From Vibrio harveyi NBRC 15634 = ATCC 14126 = KCTC 12724 (GTDB taxonomy: Bacteria; Pseudomonadota; Gammaproteobacteria; Enterobacterales; Vibrionaceae): 64,000 nucleotides of DNA. The notes under the pieces were generated by a model that searched no databases, was not told where the DNA came from, and was given only the letters and a program-made list of their open reading frames with translations. Positions 36,479-43,664 of the stretch are shown here, piece by piece. The stretch's first letter is position 1; the number at the start of each line of letters is the position of its first letter. The stretch covers positions 1 to 64,000 of the forward strand of contig NZ_BCUF01000031.1 of NCBI RefSeq assembly GCF_001591145.1. Direction: 5' to 3'. A program made the translations under genes and the position numbers.

Positions 36479-37988
36479 ACAACTCTCCTCCCAACGGACT
36501 ATCAGAAGAAACTAACGCTGCAATCTCAATACGCGGGTCTTCCTCCAACGGCAAACGACTAAATCCATCTACTAGTTTATTAGCTCTATTTAACAGTTTT
36601 TCTGCCTGTTTGAGTGACTCATTAAGTGAGTCGACAATTCCGGGTAACAAGTTACAATCTAACCAAAGGTGGTTATTAAAGTATTGTTCAACTGTCTGTA
36701 ATTCTTGCTTCACGGTACCAATGTATTGATCGATGTTACTTGCTATTTCTTGAACGCTTAATACTCGGCTCTCGATATGAGCCTTGGAAAAACGCACACT
36801 ACCAATCAATGGATCGTTCTCCACTTTTTCCATCCAAGGGGGATTGCGATTGTAATTGTGGCTCGTAGTTTTAGTTCCATCGTAAGCGTCTTTAAAGAGC
36901 AATCTACCATTTTTATCCTTCGCTTGACGTTCACTAGACTTTTTAGTCGTTTCATTACCATCACAATCGATATAGAGTAGTTTTCCTTGAGTATCTTTTT
37001 TATGCGGGCTGCTTTCTTCTGTTAACCTACTTTCCCATACACTCAAAACTTGTAATAGGCGTGATGGTGGAGTTTTTCCATCGACTGTCACCAAGCGCTT
37101 GTAAAGATCTTGAAGGCCCTCAAATTGCTCTGGCTGCTCCCATAAACAATGAGGAAGAATCCAAGTATCGTAAATACTTGTTTCGTTAAGGCCAGATGTG
37201 AAAGCTGACACTTTCATCAGCTTCACCAATTTTCGCCAACGTCGATCAGATACGTAAATCTCTTGTGACGCTAAGTAATTACGAAACTCTTTACACGCTT
37301 CTATCGTTGCTAAAGTCAACTCAACTTTCTCAGCTAGGCGCTGTACCTCATTTAGATCTTCTACCTTCAAACGTACATTGAGTTCTGGGTCGAACCCCTC
37401 TAATGCCCCACAAAGTAATGCGTCAAACGACTCCGTAGACACAGGCGACACATAAGAACGCAGAATGAATCTATCGTATAAAGCGCTGAGCTCTTCGCCT
37501 TCCGGTAACTCGTTACTTGCTGCTACAACAGAGATTAAAGGAACATTGACTCTTCGATTGCCGTTATCAAACTGGCGTTCGTTCAGCAAAGTTAGAAGAC
37601 TGTTTAAGATTGCACTGTTTGCTTTAAAGATTTCATCGATAAACGCCACAGATGCTTCAGGCAGGTACCCACTAGTAAGCCGGTTATAACGATCCTCTTC
37701 CAACGCTTTGATCGAAAGCGGCCCAAACAGCTCTTCTGGAACAGAAAAACGTGTCACTAATCGTTCAAAGTAATTAGCCTCAACAAAGACACTTTTCAGT
37801 CGCTTTGCCAATTCACTTTTAGCCGTTCCTGGAGGCCCAACGAGTAAGACATGCTCACCGGAAAGTGCGGCTAGCATCATTAGTCGAACTTGATGCTCCC
37901 TTTCTAATAATCCATCACTCATCTGAGCCATTAGCGTTTGTAGTTTGTCTTTTCTGTTCATCGTTGTTGTACATACTGTCGTTGTCAC
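36471..37988 (-). CDS. RavA-like MoxR AAA+ ATPase
   Basis: 505 aa. The AAA+ module occupies about residues 15-300: Walker A VGPPGTAKSELAKRL (51-58), TRFSVPEELFGPLSI, Walker B VAFIDEIFKANSAILNSLL, sensor VVAASNELPEGEELSALYDR and YVSDRRWRKLVKLMKVSAF. These match E. coli RavA almost block by block. The C-terminal 200 residues differ from RavA: a charged region with two similar units (GKLLYIDCDGNETTKK and GRLLFKDAYDGTKTT) replaces the expected part, then a helical tail follows. The GTG start has AAGGAA 7 bp upstream. It is the first cargo gene behind a 370-bp leader. Confidence 0.82.
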   Translation of the reverse strand: MTTTVCTTTMNRKDKLQTLMAQMSDGLLEREHQVRLMMLAALSGEHVLLVGPPGTAKSELAKRLKSVFVEANYFERLVTRFSVPEELFGPLSIKALEEDRYNRLTSGYLPEASVAFIDEIFKANSAILNSLLTLLNERQFDNGNRRVNVPLISVVAASNELPEGEELSALYDRFILRSYVSPVSTESFDALLCGALEGFDPELNVRLKVEDLNEVQRLAEKVELTLATIEACKEFRNYLASQEIYVSDRRWRKLVKLMKVSAFTSGLNETSIYDTWILPHCLWEQPEQFEGLQDLYKRLVTVDGKTPPSRLLQVLSVWESRLTEESSPHKKDTQGKLLYIDCDGNETTKKSSERQAKDKNGRLLFKDAYDGTKTTSHNYNRNPPWMEKVENDPLIGSVRFSKAHIESRVLSVQEIASNIDQYIGTVKQELQTVEQYFNNHLWLDCNLLPGIVDSLNESLKQAEKLLNRANKLVDGFSRLPLEEDPRIEIAALVSSDSPLGGELCD

Positions 37989-38360
37989 AATAAATTCCTT
38001 TTTTGTTATTCTGAAAAGCGAGACATGTTTATAAGCACAATTGCCCTCGTGGTCGAAATGGTATTCAACATAAGAGTTAGGCTATGTTGTTATTTTATAT
38101 AGTCATTTCCCTTTATTATGACATTTCCATTTTTCTCTTTGGGTGATATGCATCAGCATTTATAGATTTAAATGCCTTTATTGATACAACAAATACTTAT
38201 ATCTAATGAAAAGGGACATTCTAAGCCTCACAGATATGAGCATAACGATACGCTATGTAGACTTCGTACCTGATTATCTGTCTGAAGCGATTCCCAATAA
38301 CCGTATTTAGAGCATTAATCTATCGTCTCTATCGCCACTTGCTAAATTTCAGACAAAAAA
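37989..38360. promoter_or_regulatory. Upstream region of the RavA-ViaA-HEPN cargo
   Basis: About 370 bp of AT-rich sequence between the RavA-like gene and the internal terminator at 38361, presumably holding the promoter. I could not pick a single promoter with confidence. No CRISPR repeat is present. Confidence 0.45.
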
Positions 38361-38380
38361 GAGCCGCTGGAAAGCGGCTC
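38361..38380 (-). terminator. Terminator inside the transposon, GAGCCGC family
   Basis: GAGCCGCT / AGCGGCTC around GGAA, with six A's on its left (T-run on the minus strand) and TTTATTTT on its right. Reading from guaC into the element, this is the first terminator met, so it can replace the displaced one and shield the cargo promoter from guaC read-through. Confidence 0.8.
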
Positions 38381-38636
38381 TTTATTTTCAAATACTAGCT
38401 AGTCTTTCAAAAGACAACTTCTTAAACCGGAGACTCACGTTGTGGGCATTTTATATTAGTCGGCTGCATTGGCATTGTGGAATGATACGTCCAATACTCG
38501 CCATTCTTAATCAGTCTATGGTTAACGCAGTTTCAAGTTCAAGCAGGGCGGCTATAGAAGGGGAAGGTAGAGCAGACATAATATTGCCTCTTCACGATTT
38601 TGTCGTAAACTTACACAAGCCTAGACTATGAAGAGG
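38381..38636. other. Non-coding or remnant segment near the right end
   Basis: About 255 bp between the internal terminator and the right-end repeats. A 63-codon plus-strand frame (38440-38631) fills most of it and stops 5 bp before the innermost TnsB-like site. Its product resembles nothing I know and there is no clear ribosome site. It may be the remnant of a lost gene. Confidence 0.35.
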
Positions 38637-38706
38637 CTATATCAAATTATGACTGTACCAAAAATCAATATATGGCTGTAAATATCAATTTATGGATGTT
38701 TCAACA
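38637..38706. repeat. Right end with three close TnsB-like sites
   Basis: Read on the minus strand from 38706: TGTTGAAACA terminus, then ACATCCATAAATTGATATTT (38680-38699), ACAGCCATATATTGATTTTT (38660-38679) directly abutting, and ACAGTCATAATTTGATATAG (38637-38656) after 3 bp. Tight packing is the hallmark of Tn7-like right ends. This end faces guaC. Confidence 0.9.
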
Positions 38707-38711
38707 ATTTC
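38707..38711. repeat. Target site duplication, right copy
   Basis: ATTTC, identical to 34015-34019, directly outside the right terminal repeat and 15 bp from the guaC stop codon. Confidence 0.9.
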
Positions 38712-38726
38712 CGATATTCAGTCGAC

Positions 38727-39770
38727 TTACTCTTTACCGAATACGTTGTTTTCTTGCTCTTGCACGCGGATGAACGTAGTTCGCTTGGTTAGCTCTTTAA
38801 GCTTTGCTGCACCTACATAAGTACATGTTGAGCGAACACCGCCAAGGATGTCTTGGATAGTGCCGTGAACACTGCCACGGTATGGCAATAATACGGTTTT
38901 ACCTTCAGCTGCACGGTAGCCAGCAACACCTCCAGAGTGCTTGTCCATCGCGCTTTTAGAAGACATACCGTAGAACTTCATGAACTTCTCGCCGTCTTTC
39001 TCGATGACTTCGCCGCCTGACTCTTCGTGACCAGCAAGCATACCACCTAGCATGACGAAATCAGCACCGCCACCGAATGCTTTCGCTACATCACCCGCAC
39101 ATGAACAGCCACCATCACCGATGATCATACCGCCAAGACCGTGAGCTGCGTCGCCACATTCGATGATTGCAGAAAGTTGTGGGTAACCAACACCGGTTTT
39201 GACGCGAGTTGTACATACAGAACCAGGACCGATACCTACTTTCACGATGTCTGCACCAGCAAGAATCAACTCTTCACACATGTCACCAGTTACGACGTTA
39301 CCAGCAGAGATAACCTTGTCTGGGAATTCAGCACGAACACGTTGTACGTACTCCACCAAATGCTCTGAGTAGCCGTTCGCGATGTCGATACAGATGAAGA
39401 TGAACTCATCAGAAATCGCCATGATGTCTTTAGTTTTTTGGAAGTCTGCATCAGACGTGCCCGTTGACACCATCACGTTGTTTAGCGTTGTTTTGTCTGC
39501 TGTTTTCGCAAACTCTGCCCAGTCTTCAACTGTGTAGTGTTTGTGAACAGCGGTCATTACACCATGCTCTGCTAGCGCTTTAGCCATTGCAAAGCTACCA
39601 ACCGAATCCATGTTAGCCGCAATTACTGGTACGCCAGACCATTGACGACCACTATGCTTGAATGTAAAATCGCGGGTTAAATTTACTTGAGAACGGCTCT
39701 TAAGGGTAGAACGTTTCGGGCGAAACAGTACATCTTTAAAACCTAACTTAAGTTCTTGTTCGATACGCAT
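38727..39770 (-). CDS. guaC: GMP reductase GuaC
   Basis: 347 aa, the standard length of proteobacterial GMP reductase, which converts GMP to IMP with NADPH. The catalytic loop is [20 protein letters not shown] with the active-site Cys. [26 protein letters not shown] and [15 protein letters not shown] are typical of GuaC and not of IMP dehydrogenase (no CBS domains). CAAGGAATTACACA precedes the ATG. Its 3' end is a known attachment target of I-F3 CRISPR-associated transposons, and one is inserted just past the stop. Confidence 0.96.
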   Translation of the reverse strand: MRIEQELKLGFKDVLFRPKRSTLKSRSQVNLTRDFTFKHSGRQWSGVPVIAANMDSVGSFAMAKALAEHGVMTAVHKHYTVEDWAEFAKTADKTTLNNVMVSTGTSDADFQKTKDIMAISDEFIFICIDIANGYSEHLVEYVQRVRAEFPDKVISAGNVVTGDMCEELILAGADIVKVGIGPGSVCTTRVKTGVGYPQLSAIIECGDAAHGLGGMIIGDGGCSCAGDVAKAFGGGADFVMLGGMLAGHEESGGEVIEKDGEKFMKFYGMSSKSAMDKHSGGVAGYRAAEGKTVLLPYRGSVHGTIQDILGGVRSTCTYVGAAKLKELTKRTTFIRVQEQENNVFGKE

Positions 39771-39825
39771 TGTGTAATTCCTTGATTCATAAGTATATGT
39801 GTCATCTCAGAGTGCGTAGTGAAAT

Positions 39826-39892
39826 CGTTGGCAGACGAGTTCACTGTTCTTCGGACACAAAAAAACCGGAGCGTTGGCAGACGCTCCGGTTT
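39826..39892 (-). promoter_or_regulatory. guaC leader: terminator hairpin with repeated 12-mer
   Basis: A terminator-like hairpin (39864-39892: AACCGGAGCG...CGCTCCGGTT) has a T-run on the minus strand and lies about 95 bp before the guaC ATG in the direction of transcription. The 12-mer CGTTGGCAGACG occurs in its loop region (39872-39883) and again at 39826-39837 between hairpin and gene. No minus-strand gene ends nearby (the next stops at 40233), so an attenuator in the guaC leader is possible. A simple terminator of upstream transcription is the alternative. Confidence 0.5.
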
Positions 39893-40232
39893 TCAGCATT
39901 ATAGGCTGTGATTTATTTCCTACAAGTCTGATATTTGATTTTTTTTTGTGATACCATCTTGGAAATCGCATATCAAAAACACCTCCCCTCTTCCCAAAAT
40001 CGCAACTTAATTAACAATATCAAACAGTTAAAACGCTCGATTATTTTATCCTTTGCGCAAACCTTTGCGTCATTTTCATCGTAGGTTACTGTTTAACTTC
40101 TCATAAACGCTCAAAATAACGTCAAACGAACCCAGTTAGTGCGATTCTTCAAAAAATATTTCTTCAAATTTTTCATGCCCAACATCACTTTTTTGCCTCT
40201 TCTTGAAAGCGAATGAGCTAAAAAAGCTCTGT
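39893..40232. other. Intergenic region between nnr and guaC
   Basis: About 340 bp, AT-rich, probably including the guaC promoter if the hairpin at 39864 is part of its leader. A nine-T run lies near 39950. No gene seen. Confidence 0.5.
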
Positions 40233-41768
40233 TCAGTTCTTTGGTGTGTTGATGGCACATCGAAGAGATTCGATAACGTCACTCGCCAACAAGCCAACTT
40301 CACCACTTTGCTGGACATTAATATCGGCTGCATGACTATGAAGTATCACTCCTAAACGAGCCGCCACAGCAATAGGAAGTCCTTTTGCAAGTAGCGCAGC
40401 AATCACACCAGACAAGACGTCTCCCATTCCCCCACTCGCCATCCCAGGGTTACCCGCGAGACAAACATACATTCTGACACCGTCATAGATAAGAGTGCCC
40501 GCGCCTTTGAGTACAACAACTCCACCGTAGCGTTCATGAAGCTGCCTCGCCGCTGCAAAACGGTCCTGCTCTACCTCTTTTGTTGAAACATGGAGCAAGC
40601 GTGCAGCTTCTCCGGGGTGCGGTGTCATAACGCGTTGCTCGTCTCGTAAAAACACGACATCATTTCTCTGATTGAGCATAGCAAGGATGTTTAGTCCATC
40701 AGCGTCCACCACTTTGAGTTTGTTTTTCTGAGATAAGAATTGATATGCCTGATGTGCCCATTCATCTTGCCCAAAACCAGGACCAAAGACGAGAACATCA
40801 GCCCAACGACTACGCTTAACCAGCTCGTTATCGGTGTCTTTGAGCTCATCAAGTGTAATGCCTCGACTCATTATTTCTGGAGCTCCCACTTGTAACGGTA
40901 GTAGCGAGCTTGGATAGGTAATCGCTGCGGTTAAACCCGCCCCTGTTCTCGCTGCGGCAGAAGCACACAATCGAATCGCGCCTGCCATACCTTGATTACC
41001 TCCTACACAGAGGAGTTTCCCGTTATCGCCTTTATGAGCAGTGGCTTTCCTTTCCGGTAGCAGTCTACCGATAATCTGATGATCAATACCTAACGCGCTT
41101 TCTTCTTCAATCGACTCGAACTCGACGTTCACACCTAAGCCGGAAAAATGCAGGTCTCCAACGTAATCTCTTGCTTGCCCCGTGCACAAACCTTGCTTTA
41201 CACCAATAAATGTCACGGTATGGTCTGCACGAATAGCCTCTCCCAAAACGGCGCCAGTATCAGCACTTAGACCCGATGGCACATCAATAGCGATTACAGG
41301 ACAATGGACTTGATTGATTTGCTCTATATAGCGACGAGAGTCGGCTCTGACTTCTCCCATTAACCCTGTCCCTAACATGCCATCGATAATCACATCAGCT
41401 TCTAACAATGCACTATGCCAATCATCCCAAGCACTGTTCTCTCCATCGCTAGCTTGCCAATCTTCGAACGCTCTCAGAGCATCACCTTTCAAGGTTAAAG
41501 GGTCACCCAACTGAAACACGCGTACATTCAGCTGTGCCTGCTTTGCTAGAGTGGCAAACACATAACCATCACCACCATTATTGCCTTTACCGCACACCAC
41601 CAACACATTTCGTGCTCTGGGATAAAGATGAAGAAAACGCTCATACACAGCCATTCCAGCGCGTTGCATAAGGCTATACATTGATACCCCCGCCAATTGA
41701 GCTGCCATTACTTCTCCATTTCTGACTTGTTCAGCGGTGTAGAGCTTGAGAGCGAGATTAAAGTCCAT
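40233..41768 (-). CDS. nnr: Bifunctional NAD(P)HX epimerase/dehydratase
   Basis: About 511 aa with two domains. The N-terminal YjeF_N epimerase (about 1-215) shows NVLVVCGKGNNGGDGYVFATL and IDVPSGLSADTGAVLG. The C-terminal YjeF_C ADP/ATP-dependent dehydratase (about 225-505) has HKGDNGKLLCVGG, VMTPHPGEAARLL and AGNPGMASGGMGDVLSGVIAALL. The pair repairs hydrated NADH and NADPH. I prefer the ATG at 41766-41768. A GTG nine codons upstream (41795) is in frame, and neither start has a strong ribosome site. It is a single gene with a terminator upstream. Confidence 0.93.
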   Translation of the reverse strand: MDFNLALKLYTAEQVRNGEVMAAQLAGVSMYSLMQRAGMAVYERFLHLYPRARNVLVVCGKGNNGGDGYVFATLAKQAQLNVRVFQLGDPLTLKGDALRAFEDWQASDGENSAWDDWHSALLEADVIIDGMLGTGLMGEVRADSRRYIEQINQVHCPVIAIDVPSGLSADTGAVLGEAIRADHTVTFIGVKQGLCTGQARDYVGDLHFSGLGVNVEFESIEEESALGIDHQIIGRLLPERKATAHKGDNGKLLCVGGNQGMAGAIRLCASAAARTGAGLTAAITYPSSLLPLQVGAPEIMSRGITLDELKDTDNELVKRSRWADVLVFGPGFGQDEWAHQAYQFLSQKNKLKVVDADGLNILAMLNQRNDVVFLRDEQRVMTPHPGEAARLLHVSTKEVEQDRFAAARQLHERYGGVVVLKGAGTLIYDGVRMYVCLAGNPGMASGGMGDVLSGVIAALLAKGLPIAVAARLGVILHSHAADINVQQSGEVGLLASDVIESLRCAINTPKN

Positions 41769-41810
41769 ATGATTATTCTGCGCATTTGAAGACACGATTT
41801 AAGTATACAA

Positions 41811-41836
41811 AAAAGCCGAGGCGAACCTCGGCTTTT
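41811..41836 (-). terminator. Terminator of the PAS/REC-CheC operon
   Basis: AAAAGCCGAGG / CCTCGGCTTTT, an 11-bp perfect stem around CGAA, with a T-run on the minus strand, 23 bp after the PAS gene stop. Confidence 0.9.
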
Positions 41837-41858
41837 AATATCGTTATTTAATCAACCT

Positions 41859-42299
41859 TTAGTTGTGTTGCTGAGACATCAACGCTTCAGCCGTCGCATC
41901 TTGAATAGACAAGAACAAGGAATTGATTTTTCCTGTAGGTGTACGCATTGGGTTCAGCGTTACGTTCTGGTACATAAACTCTGCTTGTTGTGTCACAGGA
42001 CGCACGTTACGGCAGCGGAACAAATACGGACGCTGACGCCAAGTAATAAAACTTCGGCAGCCCAAATCATAAACCGGCTTGGTTTTTAGCTTGAACCACT
42101 CTTGTGGGATCTCTGGGAAAATATCAAAAATGGAGCGACCAATTGCCTCGTGAGATTGCAAGCCACTGTGATGGGTCATAAACCCATTCCATACTTGTAC
42201 GTTGTAATCTTTATCGATCACAACCAAACCCATGTCGACATTCTGAACCATGTCGACCATCCAATGGAATTGTTCAAATTCTGCAGGTAGATTCAGCAT
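41859..42299 (-). CDS. PAS-domain protein
   Basis: 146 aa, one PAS domain: QNVDMGLVVIDKDYNVQVWNGFMTHHSGLQSHEAIGRSIFDIFPE, then a C-terminal strand SLFLSIQDATAEAL. There is no output domain. It overlaps the stop of the receiver gene upstream by one base (TAATG), so the two products are made together and may form a sensory pair affecting chemotaxis or adaptation. Confidence 0.85.
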   Translation of the reverse strand: MLNLPAEFEQFHWMVDMVQNVDMGLVVIDKDYNVQVWNGFMTHHSGLQSHEAIGRSIFDIFPEIPQEWFKLKTKPVYDLGCRSFITWRQRPYLFRCRNVRPVTQQAEFMYQNVTLNPMRTPTGKINSLFLSIQDATAEALMSQQHN

Positions 42300-43303
42300 T
42301 AGAAGTCCTCCATTAGGTATGACAATTTGTTGTCTAGCAAAGGCAGCGACTCGTCAACGAACATAAACAGAAGATCACAACGAATTGATGTACCTTCAAT
42401 GTTGTAGCTCACTTCAAATGTCATGGTTCGACTAAATGCCCCCGTGGTTGATTCAATAATTGAATCGATAGAGATGTGCTGCCCGAGCAATACAGGAGAA
42501 CTCTGGAAGAATCGCACCTCAGATTGCTCACCTAAACCATTCAAGAATGCGCCTACCAAGATATTAGAGATATCCATCAGCAGTTCGAGCTCTTCTAACT
42601 CTTCGCTATCTGCTGGCACCTTCATTAGCTTTTTCAAGTCAGAGACACTTGAGTCACTTAGGATAACCAGTGCTTCGCCCGCAATGCCTTCTCCACAAAA
42701 CCCCTGACAAACACCTGAGACGTTGTCATGAGATGCTAAATCTCTCAATGCCATATGAAGCTCACTGACTTCGAAGATATTTACGTTTGGAAGTGGAAGC
42801 TGAACAAAAACATCAAAGTGACGCGCCAAGGCATCTGCCGCTCGACCAATCGACACGTTAGCCACTTCCATGTAAATATCACGACGACGCAGAATAGGCA
42901 GCTCAATCGTTGTAGGAGTGATGACCTGTGGACGATCATTAGGCTCAATCAGCTCTTTTAACGTCGCTTTAAGCTCGTCTTTACCAATTGGCTTTTGAAT
43001 AAACGCTTTCGCACCGAGTGCAAATACACGCTCTTTTGCTTTGGGTTGAATATCACCAGACACGACCACAACTGGGGTTTGAATGCCTAAGCGTTTCATG
43101 TTTTCCAATGTTTCAAAACCATCCATCTCTGGCATGGTCAAATCAAGAAACATCAGTTTAAATTCTTTCTGCGCTAGTTCTTCTAGCGCGTTTTTACCAT
43201 GAATGGCAAATGTCACGTCTGCATTTAATGTTGCCGGCAGTGATCTTGCCATCTGTTTGCGTGCTAACGCAGAGTCATCACAGATGAGTACAGGAAAAGA
43301 CAT
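42299..43303 (-). CDS. Response regulator with CheC/CheX-like domain
   Basis: 334 aa. Receiver domain (1-125): VLICDDSALARKQMARSLP with acidic pocket, phosphorylation Asp in LMFLDLTMPEMDGFETL, VVVVSGD and Lys in FIQKPIG. The C-terminal half (about 145-325) is CheC/CheX-like: ELEELELLMDISNILVGAFLNGLGEQ holds the E-x2-N phosphatase-type helix. Such proteins dephosphorylate CheY-type regulators, so this one may be a phosphorylation-controlled phosphatase. Good ribosome site GGTGG. Confidence 0.88.
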   Translation of the reverse strand: MSFPVLICDDSALARKQMARSLPATLNADVTFAIHGKNALEELAQKEFKLMFLDLTMPEMDGFETLENMKRLGIQTPVVVVSGDIQPKAKERVFALGAKAFIQKPIGKDELKATLKELIEPNDRPQVITPTTIELPILRRRDIYMEVANVSIGRAADALARHFDVFVQLPLPNVNIFEVSELHMALRDLASHDNVSGVCQGFCGEGIAGEALVILSDSSVSDLKKLMKVPADSEELEELELLMDISNILVGAFLNGLGEQSEVRFFQSSPVLLGQHISIDSIIESTTGAFSRTMTFEVSYNIEGTSIRCDLLFMFVDESLPLLDNKLSYLMEDF

Positions 43304-43579
43304 TCTACCACCTTTATATATTCAACAATCTGCGCAGGAGTCTAACAGATTGTCGCAGCACAAAGTACGAGAAAACTAACGAGGAGTTTTTATTATTTCT
43401 TGTTTACCGGACTAGCATACGCAATATGAATAGATGAGTGAACCAGTGAACCAATAAAAAACGCAATTCCCTATACATTTAGTGATGTTGCGCAAGTGTG
43501 ATTAAAACTTCGACAAAGCCTGATACGCAAAGGGTTGCTCTTAGCAATTAGAATGAAAAAGATAATCTAGAAGGCAAAA
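43304..43579. other. Intergenic region, no gene seen
   Basis: About 275 bp between the REC-CheC gene start and the aldo/keto reductase terminator. AT-rich; it presumably holds the promoter of the PAS/REC-CheC operon. Confidence 0.5.
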
Positions 43580-43639
43580 AGGCACCCAATATATCCTATA
43601 ACCTCGAAATGCGTGGTTACTTGGATATCAAGAGTGCCT
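43580..43639 (-). terminator. Long imperfect hairpin after the aldo/keto reductase
   Basis: AGGCAC (43580-43585) pairs with GTGCCT (43634-43639), and ATATCC with GGATAT inside, with an inner stem TAACC/GGTTA. A T-run follows on the minus strand. The inner part resembles the dispersed ACCCAA...TTGGGT palindrome at 14776. Confidence 0.6.
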
Positions 43640-43664
43640 AAGAAGATAAAACTTTTCGGTCTTT

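Larger units (their letters stand above)
34020..38706. mobile_element. Non-autonomous Tn7-like (I-F3 CAST-type) transposon at guaC
   Basis: A 4,687-bp element bounded by TGTTGAAACA and its perfect complement TGTTTCAACA and flanked by ATTTC duplications. Each end carries three copies of a roughly 20-bp motif close to ACAnCCATAnATTGATATTT. They are spaced out on the left and packed on the right, as TnsB sites are in Tn7 relatives. The right end faces guaC, 20 bp beyond its stop codon. Type I-F3 CRISPR-associated transposons such as Tn6677 are known to use guaC and to insert right end first. From memory the left end strongly resembles that of Tn6677. Inside are only a HEPN gene, a ViaA-like gene and a RavA-like gene, all on the minus strand. 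No tnsA, tnsB, tnsC, tniQ, cas gene or CRISPR repeat was found, so it would need a complete element to move. Confidence 0.9.

Noticed and set aside
38440-38631. 63-codon plus-strand frame inside the transposon as a real gene
   Set aside because: No clear ribosome site or family, so treated only as a possible remnant.
37989-38636. CRISPR array or guide RNA inside the element
   Set aside because: No repeated ~28-bp unit was visible. The only repeats are the end motifs and the terminator stem.
34020-38706. Integron cassette or simple insertion sequence as the explanation of the guaC-side island
   Set aside because: No integrase, attC-type site or transposase gene was seen, whereas the end repeats, 5-bp duplication and guaC position fit a Tn7-like element.
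40136-40333. Short minus-strand frame overlapping the end of nnr
   Set aside because: Shadow of the nnr gene with no ribosome site.
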